In this document: one piece after another, positions 12,293 to 26,300 of the stretch
Position numbering within the stretch: the stretch's first letter is position 1
How the letters are laid out: each line of letters starts with the position of its first letter
Source: Anarhynchus alexandrinus
Lineage: Eukaryota; Chordata; Aves; Charadriiformes; Charadriidae
Direction of reading: 5' to 3'
NCBI GenBank assembly: GCA_008711295.1
Contig: VUYV01000073.1
Coordinates: 3,356,758-3,420,757, forward strand
Length of the DNA stretch: 64,000 nucleotides
Notes under the pieces: model-generated
The model's database searches: none
Seen by the model: only the letters and a program-made list of their open reading frames with translations
What the model was told of the DNA's origin: nothing
Made by a program: the position numbers and the translations under genes

Positions 12293-14271
12293 GTACGCTG
12301 CCGGCGCCCTGAGGCAGGGTAGCGCTCGGCTCCGAGCCGCTTCCTCTCCCCGTCCCCTCCCGCCGCTCTCTGAAGAGTCCCCCTTCGGGCGGCGGCGCCG
12401 AGCCCTGCCCGCTGGCTGGGCCTGGCGGTGCTCCGTCGGGGGTTGCGCTTCTCCCTCTTGCCGCCCGGCCCCCGAGCCCCCGCGCTGCCGGGGGCCGTCG
12501 CCCCACTTCGCCAGCACTCGCTAGGCGCGGGACGGGGGAGGACGGGGCCGGAGGAGAGCCGCGGAGTGGCGGCTGGGGTTGGGAGGAGCGCGGCCCGCCG
12601 GCCCCAGGGCTGCTGCCCGGCCGCCGCCGTGTGGCAGCCCTGCCTGTGCGTTAGGGGAAGCCGGAGGAGGATCAGGTCACGGCTGGTCCTAGCTCTGGGA
12701 TGATTAAAAGATTACATGAAATGTGTTGGGCTGTATAAGCTTTCTTTCAGCCCTGTGGTTTAGCCATACCTTCTCAAAACTTCTGCTTTCTGCCCTGTGC
12801 TATAGCCCGGCAAGTGACATGTTTGTTTTGTGTACAAAGTGATTTGTGAGCCTCCAATTCTAAAAGTATGGCTGAAACGTGTATTTGCTAAGGGTAATGT
12901 TTATCTGTAGTCTTCTATTATGGAAATTGTCTGACATATTCATTGTCCGTTTGAAAAATAAAGTTTTATATTGTTAATTTTTATAAAAGCTGTAATTATA
13001 AGGTAGACAGAAGTACAGATAATGTCAGAAGAATCTTTTTCTGGCAAGGCTGGAAATAAGTATTTTCCACTTGCTGAAGCAGTTGGCACAGCTAGTAAAC
13101 TATTAAAGCATCTAGTGTTTAGCATATAGTGTTCTTTGATGTAAAAGTATAAAAGGATACTGGATTATGTGTGTCATGAAAGGTAACATTCTTAATCTTC
13201 TTACCATGTTTTCAGAGATATTGTCCAAGTGCTTACAGAAGGATATCTTATTCGATTCAAAGTCTGGGCAGTCAGCTATAATATTTTTTTTCTTTTAACT
13301 GCCAAAGCCAAAGTGTCGGGTGGTCTATGGATGAATAAGGAGTGAAAGCAGGAAGCAGTTGTCACAACTCGCCTGTCAAAATCAATTTACTAGGTAGGTA
13401 ACAGTCCTGTGTACTGAGAGGGCTTCATATCGGGAGAAGTTTTATTTAATGGTAAAAGCATTTCTGCAAATGTTTAGCCCTTTTATGTTTACATAGCACT
13501 TCTCAGCCTGGAAGATGCTAGGGTAGTTTAATGCTGCTATACATATGCAGTTTTGAAGGTAGCCATATGTGTTGAGCAGTGTGATATACAAAAGCTTTGT
13601 AGCATTTTGAGTGTGGGGCTTATTTTATACCTGAGAAGTCAACACAGACTTTTCAGGAATGGGAGCAGGGCAAGTGCCATTGGCTTTCTGTGTCAAGGCA
13701 GATCAAACCAAATGTCGTCCTGTAATCTTAAAAGACTTTCATGCATTTGTTGTTTACTGAGTCCTAAGCACAGCAGAGATGATGAAACAAAACTTAAAAT
13801 GCCAGATGTCTCCAGTTCTGGAGGAGAAGCATAGAAAGGAATTAAAAGCCCTTAAAATGGATGGGAAGTATTACTGCAGTGGATTCTTGTTTGATCATTG
13901 ACAAAATGCTTAATTGTGGGTAGCTAAGAGCTGTCTTTTGAAGAAAAATGTAAAGATGGAGATTTATATAGCCCTCAAAGCTTACATGCTGAAACTGTTG
14001 TTTTGGAAATTATTATTTTGATTATAAGGAATTTGGCTTATCCAGGTATGTTTGCATTGATTGTCTTCTTCAGTAAATAATCTAGATTAGGAGTGGGAAG
14101 AATGAAATTTGGTGTCTCTCGAGATTTTGTTTGTTTGTTTATAGCTCTGTATGAAAGCAGCAAATCACTGGGCTACCTCTAATTTCAGAATGTTTTAAAT
14201 TAACTTTATTTTTATTTTAAATCTTAGTTTTTGAACTCATTTGTTTGGACGCTAACATCGATTTGCAGACT

Positions 14272-14331
14272 ATGGCTCATCGATTTTCAAAAGAAGAATT
14301 AGATGAGCAGTTTGAAGAGTTTCTGAAAGAG
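14272..14331 (+). CDS. CEP162: CEP162 exon 2 (first coding exon), residues 1-20
   Basis: Encodes [20 protein letters not shown] and ends in phase 0 at GAG|GTATGT. The acceptor is either TTTGCAG at 14268, leaving a 3-nt leader before the ATG, or ATCTTAG at 14227, leaving 44 nt; the sequence does not decide. The following 4,981-bp intron is AT-rich with simple T and G/T runs near 16,320-16,370 and 17,162-17,212 and no gene that I can see. Confidence 0.93.
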
Positions 14332-17300
14332 GTATGTTTCAGGGCAGTGTCACATCCCTTTTCCCTATTAAAATACAGGGGAAAAATTGACTATGGAAGA
14401 ATATGAAATGGAAGATGCAGCTGTGCTTTTATCACATAATTCACATAGCTGTCATGTGTGGGTCTTTGCAAGGTCTTCGCTTCATTGCTAAATTTAATAC
14501 TATGTGCTGTATTGAAATCAAGAGAACAGTTTTGTAATTAAATAAATTCTTTTTCACTGCTGGGTTATATCTTCAGAAAGAGCCCTTGCTGCTTGATTTT
14601 TGTTTCAGTTTAATTGTGTGTGTTATTTAGTAGCAGAAGCTTCAAATTGATATATAATTGAAAATGACATAAAAAACTTTTCCTGTATGTAGATGCAAGC
14701 TACGTTTTACTGAATTCTATTTAAAAATTTATGTATTAATCCTAACAAAAGGAAGTATGTTGTAGTGATTAGAAAATTTTAATTTGATTCCTTTTATTCC
14801 TCAGGGTGCTTGATGCATTTGAGTACAGGCAAAACCGTGCAAGTCTGTGGTTTATGACTTATGATAATAATTATTGGATGAGGTCAAAATGTTCTAACTT
14901 GATATGGTTTTTTCCCTGCATATAGACCTGTAATTTCAGAATTTTCCCTCTGGTCTATCAGACACACAGTGTGGTAACCTGAAGATATTAATACCACATA
15001 CATAACGCCTTTACTAGATGCTATTGCTGTATATAAGTGTAGCTAATGATGGCAGAGAGTATTCTTGGGGTCTCTGTTATATATAATGAATGCTTAAAGA
15101 TGTAGAGGCTGTGCTACAATTTAATTACTTGTGAAATATGTAGGTGCTAGATTCTATAAAAATCGCACTTTGTACTGCATACTAAAAATCTGTAGTAACC
15201 AAAGAAGATTTTAGCTTTCTCAGGTAGATCTATAATTCTGATTTGGCCACGCATCTTGTGAGGTGTTTTTACAGGTATAGCATAAATGTAACTTCACCGA
15301 GCAATATTAAATTGAGAGAATAGAAAATCAAAATGCCATCTGAAAATTAAGATTCACAAATAACTTAAAGGTAGATTTTGGCCTTTAATTTGATGATGTA
15401 ATTGAGTTAGCATTCTTGAATTCACTGAAATTAATAATGTTAATAAAAACAGAAAATTAAGCTCTGCATCTCTGTCAAAAGTTCTTTATGAAGGGAGTTG
15501 CTCTGGGAAAGAGAAACGAGGTTTATTCTTTTATTTATTTTGCGCATCTGAGGAAACTCTGCATGTGATTGCTTCTAGTATTTTGTTCCTCATTTGACAT
15601 GCTCTTCTTGCTCCTCAGCTATTGCCCACATTGAGAATGCTCGAGTTAGAAGAAAATCAAAATAGCTGTATTGAATTATTCTAAGTGGTATTTGGTATGT
15701 TCCAGACAATGTAACTTTTAATTGCTTTTTGTCATTTCAAACTAAAACTGTTTGTAAAGTGTTGTAGCTTGCTTAAACACATGTACTGCCAATCCAGTCA
15801 TTAAAAATATGCATCATTTTGTTTCGCCATCTAGATACAGACCCCAATAACAATGACGTTATCTACTCTCTGTTGTTTTGTATACATGCATCTTCTGTTA
15901 TGCATCTCCCTTTGCCTTTGTTTTTTGTAAAAAGTGTGCAGCCTTTTATTGTTAGAAAGATGAGGAACTGGTGTGCTCCATTTTTTGAAATCACTGTGTA
16001 GGTGATGTTCGTGTTGAGAGTATAACGATGGAGGTTTTCGCATAGCAAAAAACATGTTTCTTAGTAGTTCGAGGAAGAGTTCATGTTGTTTAAGCAAATC
16101 TTTCAGAGAAGAAATGGAGCAGGATATTTTTTCCCTTTTAAATAACTCCTAGTTAGTGAAACTGCCTTTTTTGGGGGGGAGGATTGTATGTTTATTTGCG
16201 ACTAAAACATGTAAAGTTAAAGAAAGACTGTAGATACAGTTGGATGTTGCAGGTCTGATAAGAGGAATAAACAGAAGTATTTTGGCATATGCACTGAACT
16301 TTAAAAGCTATCAGTGAAGATAGCTAGGCTTTTTCCTTTTTTCTTTCTTTTTCTTTTTTTTTTCTTTTACAGAAGGAAACATAAATGTCTGCCTGGTCAC
16401 ACTTACTCCCAACCACTTGCCAGAACGGCCTGTTGTCATCCATAGTTTTTCTTTTCCTCCTCCATTGTCTGTGTGCCTGTGATCCTTCCACTCCCCACCA
16501 CCAGTATCTTGCTTTAGTGTACTACCCCTATTGTCACTTTAATTTACGTATCATCTGTTCATATTGGTATAGCTCCTGAGTTTTCTTAGTGTTGGCTGTG
16601 AAGTTCCCCTGGGACATGCAATGTGAGGAGCTCCTTCTAATACACAGTGCTTCAATTAACTGCTTTTTTTGATGACGCTTCAAGAAAAGCAAAGTTAGGA
16701 AAAAGCCATTGTCTGCTACTAGTCTTCTAGGCTGACTTTTGTTCTACTTGATATTCATGGACAGCTGAGAAGGAAGACTTTCAAAAGGAAAGGGTATACC
16801 ATCTTTATTAGAAAATCTGTAGAATAGTACCTGGGAGAGGAACGCTATATATGAAACCATGTTTGAAAAATATTTTTAATTTTAATTAAAAGATCAAATA
16901 TATTAAAATATTATTTTGTACTAAAAATATAATTTGGACTAGACTTGTTTTATTGAAAAAGACTTGTTTCATTAAATAATTAGGACAACTGGTCATGAAA
17001 GTCTGAGTGTTTTAGATCTAATCCTGTATTACCTATCTACTTTTTTAAGTTACTTCATATGTATAGGAGGTGATAAGCTGATTATGTGCCATGTAGTTGT
17101 CACAGTTCTTAAAACTGACTCTTTTGTCTTTTATTTAAATTGAGATTAAACAACTGACACCTTTTGGGGGGTTTTGTTGGGTTTTTTTGTGGGTGGTTGG
17201 GTTTTTTTTTGTCTGTGTTCCTGAAAGGCTGACAGGCTGTTTTATAGAGGAGGGGAAGGAAGAAATCAGTGCTGCTTACTGGCACTGAAAAGCCATTACT

Positions 17301-20300
17301 GGTCCAAAAAGTTGATTGATTTATTTATGTACTTTTTTTCAAAGGAATAAAAAAAAGTCTGTACGTTTTGCTGTTGAGACAACTGACATGTTGGGAAAAA
17401 TGCGCTAGTATTTTTGTGTCAGCATTTCTTTCCCAGCTGCTGCAACTTTACTGTCTGCAGTTGACAGGATGGCTGGACATAGAAAGTTTCCAGAACTTGA
17501 GAGAAACCTGTGGGAGTTTCAGTTTCTTTAGTTACAATACTCTAAGGACTATGAGCATCACTGAAGTTCTGCTTGCCGAGTAGAGGATACTGTTAGTCAT
17601 AAAAAACCCCAGCAAGCGATAACAGAGCTTGCATCACGCACCTGTCAGTACTTCTAGCTAGCAGGAGGCAGTCCAACCTTTGGGGACAATGGCACCAGTA
17701 CTTGTGTTGTGACTAGTGTAAGGAAGTTGTTATTTATAGGACATTTATTAAGAATGTAAAGCTGCTTTGTTCTATGTCATTCAGCCAACTTAAAGAAATT
17801 GCAATACATCCTGTTGTCTAGCAGTTTCATAATTTATTAAAATTGTGTTTTATTAAAGTGCAAGGCTCAGAGCACTTAAATTTTCTTTCTGAGACTATGA
17901 CAGGCATTTCGTTTTCTCAAGTGAAACTGTAAGCTCTAAAGATGTTATTGGTCAGAGATATTTATAAGAATAGTATTTTCTTAGAATTTTTTTTTTCTTA
18001 AATGGTACTTTGGGTAGCATTTGATTTATGGATGTTCTTGTTAGGCCCATATAAATTGAAGCACTATATATATAGTAAAAGTAGTCTTTAATGGTAGTGC
18101 TTTTTATGCGATAGGAATCAGGCAGTGGACTGCAGAGGCTTGTTTCAATAAAACATCCTTTTCTTGTGTTCTACATATTAAGTACCCACAGTACTGTTGC
18201 CTCTAGTATTCTGTTTATACTATCACATTTTCTTATTTGTGACGATTACAAAAGTGAAGCTTTTGAAATTTTCCCATATAATGCATTTCATATATTAATT
18301 CTTTGTTTCTTACGTTTTATGGCTTTTGCTATCTCTATTCAATTTATTCTTTAAGACACTTTAGGGCAATTGGTTTCAACAATTATGGTTTAAAAATTAC
18401 ATAAAAATAAAAACTATGCCACTCCCCTTAAGCCTATGTTTATTGAGTGTAAGCACAAAGAATGTGTAGCACATAAGGTTGCAGTGCACTAGCTTAATGA
18501 ATCTATTTCCTTGTTCAGTGTCTGGACAGCTAATTGTGGCTCTGAGCCTGCTGTAAGCCCCAAAGAGCTTTATTAAAGGAAAAGAGCAGAGGTTAGTGGT
18601 GTTGTTTTAAAAAAAAGCAGCATCACCTCAAAAAAGTTGTCTTATGAAGCATCTCTAGGTCTTTTCCTTCCTGTTACTCTTCAGTAACTTAAATTTGTAG
18701 GCTGTTCATACTCATAAACTTTTTTTCTCCATTGATTTAAGCTATCAATCAAAATTGGCATGGATGACTAGCACGTATGAAAGCTTAATACAGAGTTGGG
18801 TAGAAATGGCTCTGGCATTTCTGTTAATTTCCATGAACACAAAGTATGAAATTAATTTCTGAAATCTGATTTGCTGGGAGCTAGAATGTTGCTTGTGAAG
18901 GTTTATTTTTAGAATATTAATAATGTTTACGTACAAAGCAAGGCCAAGGCAAAACTGTTTCTGCTCTACTTCATTGTCTTTCAGGGATGTAGTCAGGATT
19001 TTGGTTCTTATGTGTTGTAACTAATTGAAAATGAGCTGATTATGCTGTTCATTTGAACATACACTCTACTAAGAAGTGAACTTTTAACATATCCAAATTC
19101 TGGCAGTGGGGTTATTATAATATACAGTGTTATGCCACATGAATATAGTTATTATTTCTTACTCAACTTTGTCATGCATATACAAAAAAGGCAGGCAGTG
19201 AGGAGTAAAGAGAAGTATCTGAACTTAGAAGTCCAGAATTGAGTGGCTGAAAGACAGTTAAACAATGTGAAAACGTAAAAGCTGTCTTTAATCTTGTATG
19301 CAATTGACTCAGTCTCTTTCAGATGATTCACTTGGAAATTCAAAGAAAAAATCCAGCATTCTTGAGACATTGGGACAGCCCAGGAAAAAAGAAACAAAGA
19401 AAAAGGATTCAGTGCCATGGTGGATATCTGAGGAAGATTCGGATGGTGGTGGTAAATAATGTAGTTTTGCAATTTTTTGGCCACAGGGGGTCAGGCTAGT
19501 TCTTTCTCATGCTTCATGTAGGCCTGGTTTCAGATTAAGTTAATGTCACTCAAGTACTTCAGAACATAACAATGCAGACTTGTAAAGTATAAAACTCAAA
19601 TGTAGTTGTATTTTTTTAAAAGGGATCATATTCAAGCTGTAAGCAAGCTTTCTGCTGTTTTTTCTCTAGCTTTCAAGTTACTAAAACTTGTAAAGAGTAA
19701 ATGCATTGTAAATAGTAAGGTAGTTTGAAAATGTAACTTAGGAAGTCTTCTGAAATATTTGTATATGTCTTCTATAGATTTCTGTTTTCAAAACTGGAGA
19801 GGGAAAAGATCAATTTGTATAATCTTATGCTAATTGCAACATTTGTGATAGGTTGGGGAAACACAGAAAAACTTTTCAACAGCACCTGATTCAAAGATGT
19901 ATGTCTGTCAGTATTCTTGACATTTTCCTTGCCAAGAACCATGGCTCAAGGAAAAAAGGGCTGTGATGACATGACTGCTAGTTCAGTGTTTACTTGGTCA
20001 CATAGTTCAGGAAGAAAATATACTTTTGTTTGCAAGCTTTCCTCCTCCGGTTTTCCATTTCTTAATTGTTTTCTTATTGGGTAGTAAAGCCTATGAGTGG
20101 TTAGTTTCCACAGGGCGATGCCTCTTATTGTAGTGATTGGTGGCTTCTTATTTTCATGATTTGTATAACTTATAACTGGAGCTTAACAGAAAGTTCCAGA
20201 AATTAGTTTTTCATATGACAAGAGTTAAGATACTGCTGGTAGTCTCCGATTTTAAGCATAGCTCTGTCCTGTCAGTGTTGTCACAATTAGGACCTAGATC

Positions 20301-23300
20301 TTAGTCAGCAGTTGTACCATTTAGGCATAACCCTAATAGGTGTTGTCTGGACTGCTTATCTGTCCCTGGCCTCTTTTGAAATGCTGCTGGAAAACTCAGA
20401 TGGATATGAGAGTTCCTATCAGGCACTATAACTACATATCAGGTAGTAACAAGATATTATGATTTCCTTACAGTTCTTCAAAAAATGGAAGGACAGAGTG
20501 TTCTTGCTGGGCAAAGTGTGAGAATTAAGCTGTTAGCATGACCTCATTTTTCCACATACTATCAAAGAAAGTTTTCAGGTGACTTTAGAAGTTCAGCATT
20601 CTTCCGTGTTTTTTCTGAAATGCTTGAGACAACCGATAAAGCACTTTGGTGCTTCTCATGCTACTTAAACCAAAAACCACTGGAATGGGTACTTAAAAGG
20701 CAGGGTGATTACAAGTTTTAGAGAACAGTGCTTGTATGGGTTAAGTACAATGTAAAGCAGAATCAGAAGAAGTAATGTGATTATATCAAGTTATTCCCAT
20801 CCAAAGCAATTCTACAACTTTTATTTTTTAAATTAAGAATATCTTATCAGTTGTGTAGTTTTAACTAGAGGTAAAGCCATTAGAACTGAAACATGCTTGA
20901 TCTGCAGTTTATTGGTGTATAAAATAAAAAGAGAGTTCTGGTAAACTTTTTAAGGCCTCTCCTTTAACAGGAAAACATTCAGAAGGTGAGCTTACCCAGA
21001 TTTGCCAGTACATAATCCATTTACTTGCAAAATAAGCTAGCCTATTCATATTCATACTCTTGATGAGGGGCTGGATTTTTTTCAGAGGGAGTTGAAAGTA
21101 ATCTGTGTGTAATGCTTTTTGAATCAAAAGTCCAACATGTCTTGGCAGTTGGTCATAATAAAACTGAGAATACAAGAACGTGGGGCAAATATGCTAGATC
21201 TGTGCACTGAATTCTTCCCCAAGCACCATTTTGCCAGCCGGATTATTAGTTTTATTTCAGCTACGCCTCTGTCATCACTCTCTGCATAGAATTCCGCTCT
21301 TGTGGGACATATGCAGTAAGCCATATCCACCTAGTACTTTAATATTGCCAAGCAGAGAGGCGCTTAAGTTTTACTAGAGGGCTTTCCAGCTTCTAACTTG
21401 GCAAGAAGAAGACAGCTCTGTGGTATGAAGCAGAGCTCCTGGTTGTATCACTCCATGAGGAAAGGACTATATATGTCACACTGGACACTCGCAAGCGGTG
21501 TAGCAGTTGTATTAACATATACTGCAATAGGTTAGGTACTGTATAGCACAGAAGCAATCTGTGCTAGAATGAATGCCATTCTGCTAACTAAAATCTAGTT
21601 GTAGGGCAATTAACATAGAATCAAAAGAGAGCCTTTTGCAGAGATCAACTTGGCCACCTTCAGTATAAACTGAGTTTTCCTCTGCAGTTGCAGAGGTAGA
21701 CAACTTTTATGTGGCTATAACTGAAGGTGATGAATCCCACACATAAAGAGAGATTTATATATGTGTGTACACACTACAGACTATGCTATGACTTTAGTTC
21801 ATGTAGATATACTTGCATTGTTTTAAAACGACAGGTCAGGTGACTGTAAGGAGTTCAGTGTGGATAGGCTTCTAGAACTGCTACTTTTTTCCTCTGTGTG
21901 TCTGTCTTGTTGTCTTTCATGCTTCCAAGTACTTTGTCAAGTAGAATTTCGGTAGGTCCAATATTCTTCAGCAGGTGTATGTTGTGTACCATGTTGCTCA
22001 GATGTATTAATAATGGATGAACGCACAGCAGCATTCCAATGTAAGTTACTGCACTGGATGACTGACAAGATGATGATTTAGATTTGTAGCTTTTTGTAAC
22101 ATTACTAAATGTGCCCTAAATAGCAAAATAATTGTCCTGTGGGGAAAAAAAAATAATATTGCTATATTATAACCAATATGGAAATAAGCTGAATTCAATT
22201 TCTGAAAAGTGTAATGTTGGCATTCTTTGAAATTTTGCTGAGATCCGTGTGTATTCTTCCAGGCTTGAACCTCCATGTTGGTTGCAGATATGACTTTATT
22301 AACAGGCTGTCAGCTAATAGAATTATTATTTTTAAAGTGTTTTGTCATCATGAATCAAACTTATGTAAATGTGTATATCTTACCTCCACCCACAGTGTGG
22401 CATTGCATTACAAATACGTGCTCCACATGTATGAGTTGGTATGTTTCATAGAATCCTAGAATGGTTAGAGTTGGAAAGGAACTTAAAGATCATCTAGTTC
22501 CACCCCCCTGCTATGGGCAAGGACACCTCCCACTAGACCTAGTTGCTCAAAGCCCCATTAAGCCTAGCCTTGAACACTTCCAGGGATGGGGCACCCACAG
22601 CTTCTCTGGGCAACCTGTTCCAGTGCCTCACCACCTTCATAGTGAAAACTTTCTTCCTCATGTCTGATCTAAATCTACTGTCTTCTAGTTTGAAGCCATT
22701 ACCCCTCGTCCTATCACTACATGCCCTTGTAAAAAGTCCCTCTCTAGCTTTCTTGTAGGCCCCCTCCAGATACTGGAAGGCTGCTATAAGGTGTCCCCGG
22801 AGCCTTGTCTTCTCCAGGCTGAACAACCCCAACCCTCTCAGCCTGTCTTCATAGGAGAGGTGCTCTAGCTCTCTGATCATCTTTGTGGCCCTCCTCTGGA
22901 CCCTGTTGTGGCTCCAACAGGTCCATGTCCTTCTTATCTTGGGGGCTCCAGAGCTGGAGGCATTACTCCAGGTGGGGTCTCACCAGAGTGGAGTAGAGCG
23001 GCAGAATCACCTCCCCTTGACCTGCTGGCCACACTTCTTCTGATGCAGTCCAGGATATGGTTGGCTTTCTGGGCTGTGAGCGCATATTGCCGGCTCATGT
23101 TGAGCTTCTCATCCACCAGTAACTCCAAGTCCTTCTCCCCAGGGCTGCTCTCAATCCGTTCTCCACCCAGCCTGGATTTGTGCATGGGATTGCCATGCAC
23201 AATTGTTTGGGTGACACTGTATAGATACATTGTTATATTAACAAAGTGTAAAGTCTAGCTAATTAGCTTCAGTAATGCACCTAGCTGATAAGTTGTTTAC

Positions 23301-26300
23301 AGTTTGAGGTTTTCATTTTGAGTTACTTCAGTATCTATATCATGCTTTCTTGAAAGACACAGACATGACTGGAAAACAAAATACATTCTATACGTTTATT
23401 TGTTGTCTGATTTTTATTTTTTTTTTTTCCCCAAGGCATCTTTTTACAGAAGTGCCAGGAAATAGGCAGAGATTTAAACTAAGTCTGTTTTCAATTGGTT
23501 TTGTGGATTAATGGTAAACAGCGTAGACTATTTCTGTTCATTTGGCTGAGAAGTGTAAAGTGCATTTTAAAATAATTCAACTTGTTATTCTAGGCATGTT
23601 TGAACTCTTTGTTCTTCAGCTTTAAACTGAAATGTGCAAATTATGATTCAAGATACTGTCTTCCATATTTGGCAGGTTAAAGACCTACCTCTAACTAATG
23701 TCCTTTCTACTTGCTTTTGTCATTTAAATGATAAAAAGAAATTGGATGATAAGAATTCCTGTCCTGTCTTGCTTGCCTTGTCTGTTCTTGCTGTTTGTCT
23801 TGCTTTTTGAGATTTTCAGACAAGATTTGTTAAAATGAGGAAAGAGAAGAAAATGATGGAGAGCCATGCTGAAATAGTGGAAAACAGTGAACAAAAGAGT
23901 CCCCATTCAGATTGCCAGTCTGGTATTTGGTTATATACGTTTTCTTAAATTTATTCAATATCAGCTTTGTATTAATAGTATGTTTCCTATAGAAAATCCT
24001 TTGCAAATAGTCCATTTGACCATAGTGCTCTCATTGAAAACAAGCTGCCACTTACTTCATTTGTCATTTCCATAAGAAACTAGTAACTGTGAACTTTTGC
24101 TCAGTTGTCATTACATCATACATCACTACCTATAGTGATGTATTAGGACAGACAGTATTGAATGTAAGCCAGCAATATTAATATTCACTGTTCTGTTTGT
24201 TTAATTTCAAAGACTGCAGTCAGATAAGTATTATATTTGTTTTCTGTTGATGTGATTCTTTTCCCTCTGCTGACCAGTAGGCTGCTCTGTGCATGCTGCC
24301 GCTGGAATGGAAACAGTAGTTGTAGAATACTAACAGTATTTAGTAGAATAATTGCGAGTTATAAATGTTGATCCNGTGTTATAATGACAAACTAAATTGT
24401 TTAATCTGCAGGATTATTTTAGTCAATTTTACTTCAACCTTTTATGTGAAGTCATTTTTTATGCCATCTGAAGAGAAACTCCAAAGAATAATTGCGAGTT
24501 ATAAATGTTGATCCATGAAATAATTTTGTGTAAAATACAACAGCAATTAACTTTTATGTACTAGTTTAAATGTGGCTTTGGTGTAAAATTCAAGCATATC
24601 AATAATATTTTGGAAAGCCATGACAAAGAAATATTTGGCACTTGGTCTTTAGATTGTGTTGGTGATCTACTATGTAGCCTGTAGAACATTTCCCTATGGT
24701 AGCTTTCTAGACCATATGTGCTGTCCTGTTTTCATGATCCTCGTTTGCATAGAGTAGCTATAAAGCATCTTGGTCTGGGAGACAAACACTAAAACTGAAT
24801 CTGTGTCTCAAATTAGGCTTAATATTTGAAATATGTGCTAAAGAAGGAGTTATTTCAAATTACTGTTTTAAAAGGCATCGGATGTTTGCCTTTACTGCAG
24901 AAGGCATGCTGTCAACACTTTTAGTTTCACAGTAAATGTGGGAGAATATAAATCTAGATAAGTGGTGTCTCACTGGTGGACTCGGACATCAGTTGAGGGA
25001 ATAAAGGACCCGTGCATTGTATCAGAATGGATTTCATACAGTTTCTTTTTTGTCATTGCACCTGCCACATGCTCACCGGCTTCTTTTAGTCATCTTGGAT
25101 GTTTCTGAGCTGTGTTACCTTCTGGTCACGTATCCCCGTAGTCCTGTTTCTAGATAGCAGAAGTATTTGGCCTGATCCCCTAGACTACTCTTTCTCTCTC
25201 TTGTGTCAAGGTAAATTCAAAAGACCTGTAACTAAGAGTTTTCTCTGAATTAGCCAATTTAGAAGTCCCCTCCACCCCGACAATTTGAACAAGGTAAAGT
25301 GTAATACAGTGCATCTGGCTAGCCTAAGGTATATAAAGTGTGTAGTGTGGCTATCATCTAAACATCAGTTTTCAGCATAGGTACTGTTATCTAAAACTTA
25401 ATTCTGTTAATGTGACTGGAAGGCATTTGTTTGTATTTGCTGCTAAGCAAGTCCTCACAAGGGTTTGAGCAAACAACATGCAGTTCTTATGATAGACAGT
25501 AGTAATTCACATTTATGTAGCTATGTTTTTCCACTTTTCTTTGAACTGACCTAGATGCTTTCTTTCAAAACTTGTAGTACAAAGCTTCTTTTATTGTTGA
25601 AGTAGTTTTACTAGTTTTCTTTGTTTTCAGGTAATATATTGAGCTTCTAGAACAGTGTATTTGAATGCAAGGAACATGTGGAGCAAGAAGGAATTTGTCT
25701 TTTTTAAAAAATTAAAAACAGGGGGAAAAAAAGAGTTTTATTCTCAGAAGTTTTAATTCTCAGAATTTATAATATAAAAATATAATTTATTCTCAGAAGT
25801 ATTAATTTTAATTTTTAGTTATAGCTGTAAAATTATAGATAATTCAATCTACAAGAAACTGAACTGCATTACTTTTTCAGAAGTGCCAATTCAAATTCTC
25901 ACATCTTATTTTTCTCTTTATTCCCTGTCCATTATGTATAAAAACTTCTAAATGTTTGTGTACACTTAAAAGTAGTTCCCCCTAAACCTTCTTCCAGTGC
26001 ATCTCGCAGCAAGGCTTTGTCTAAATTCAAAATGCTGGAAAAATTTCATAAGGACAAGAAAGATTCATACTTAAACAAAGAAGAAGGAAGCATCACTTCT
26101 GACAGTCCAGACAATTCTGAGGGTAACAAATTTGCTGTATTTTATACAATGCTAAAAAGCTAAAATGGCTCGATTCTGGAAGTCCTGGTCAGACTAAGGA
26201 GAAAAGAAGTTAGTTTTTAAATAGATGTTTGTAACTGAATGTAGGTTTGAGTCCTTTGTATTTATATTCTTAAACTTTTCTTTGACAGTGTGGTGGTTAG

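Larger units (their letters stand above)
11740..12670. promoter_or_regulatory. CEP162: CpG island promoter of CEP162
   Basis: This stretch is far richer in G+C and CpG than the AT-rich DNA on both sides and ends just inside intron 1. It holds a GC box near 11,767, two CACGTG cores, E2F-like sites and an X-box, but I saw no TATA box near the presumed start, so a broad CpG-type promoter is likely. One undetermined base lies at 12,042. Long ORFs on both strands here follow from the high GC content and are not taken as genes. A divergent upstream transcript is possible but nothing in the sequence proves it. Confidence 0.85.

Noticed and set aside
11600..12524. Several long overlapping open frames on both strands in the CpG island
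   Set aside because: High GC makes stop codons rare; the products are Pro/Arg/Gly-rich in every frame and one contains the undetermined base. No recognisable protein.
22539..23230. Minus-strand frames of 113 and 98 codons as host genes
   Set aside because: They are CR1 ORF2 relics, recognised by [10 protein letters not shown] and [12 protein letters not shown].
23830..23920. Lys/Glu-rich + strand stretch in intron 3 considered as an extra CEP162 exon
   Set aside because: Exons 3, 4 and 5 already join in phase, and no acceptor/donor pair here keeps the frame.
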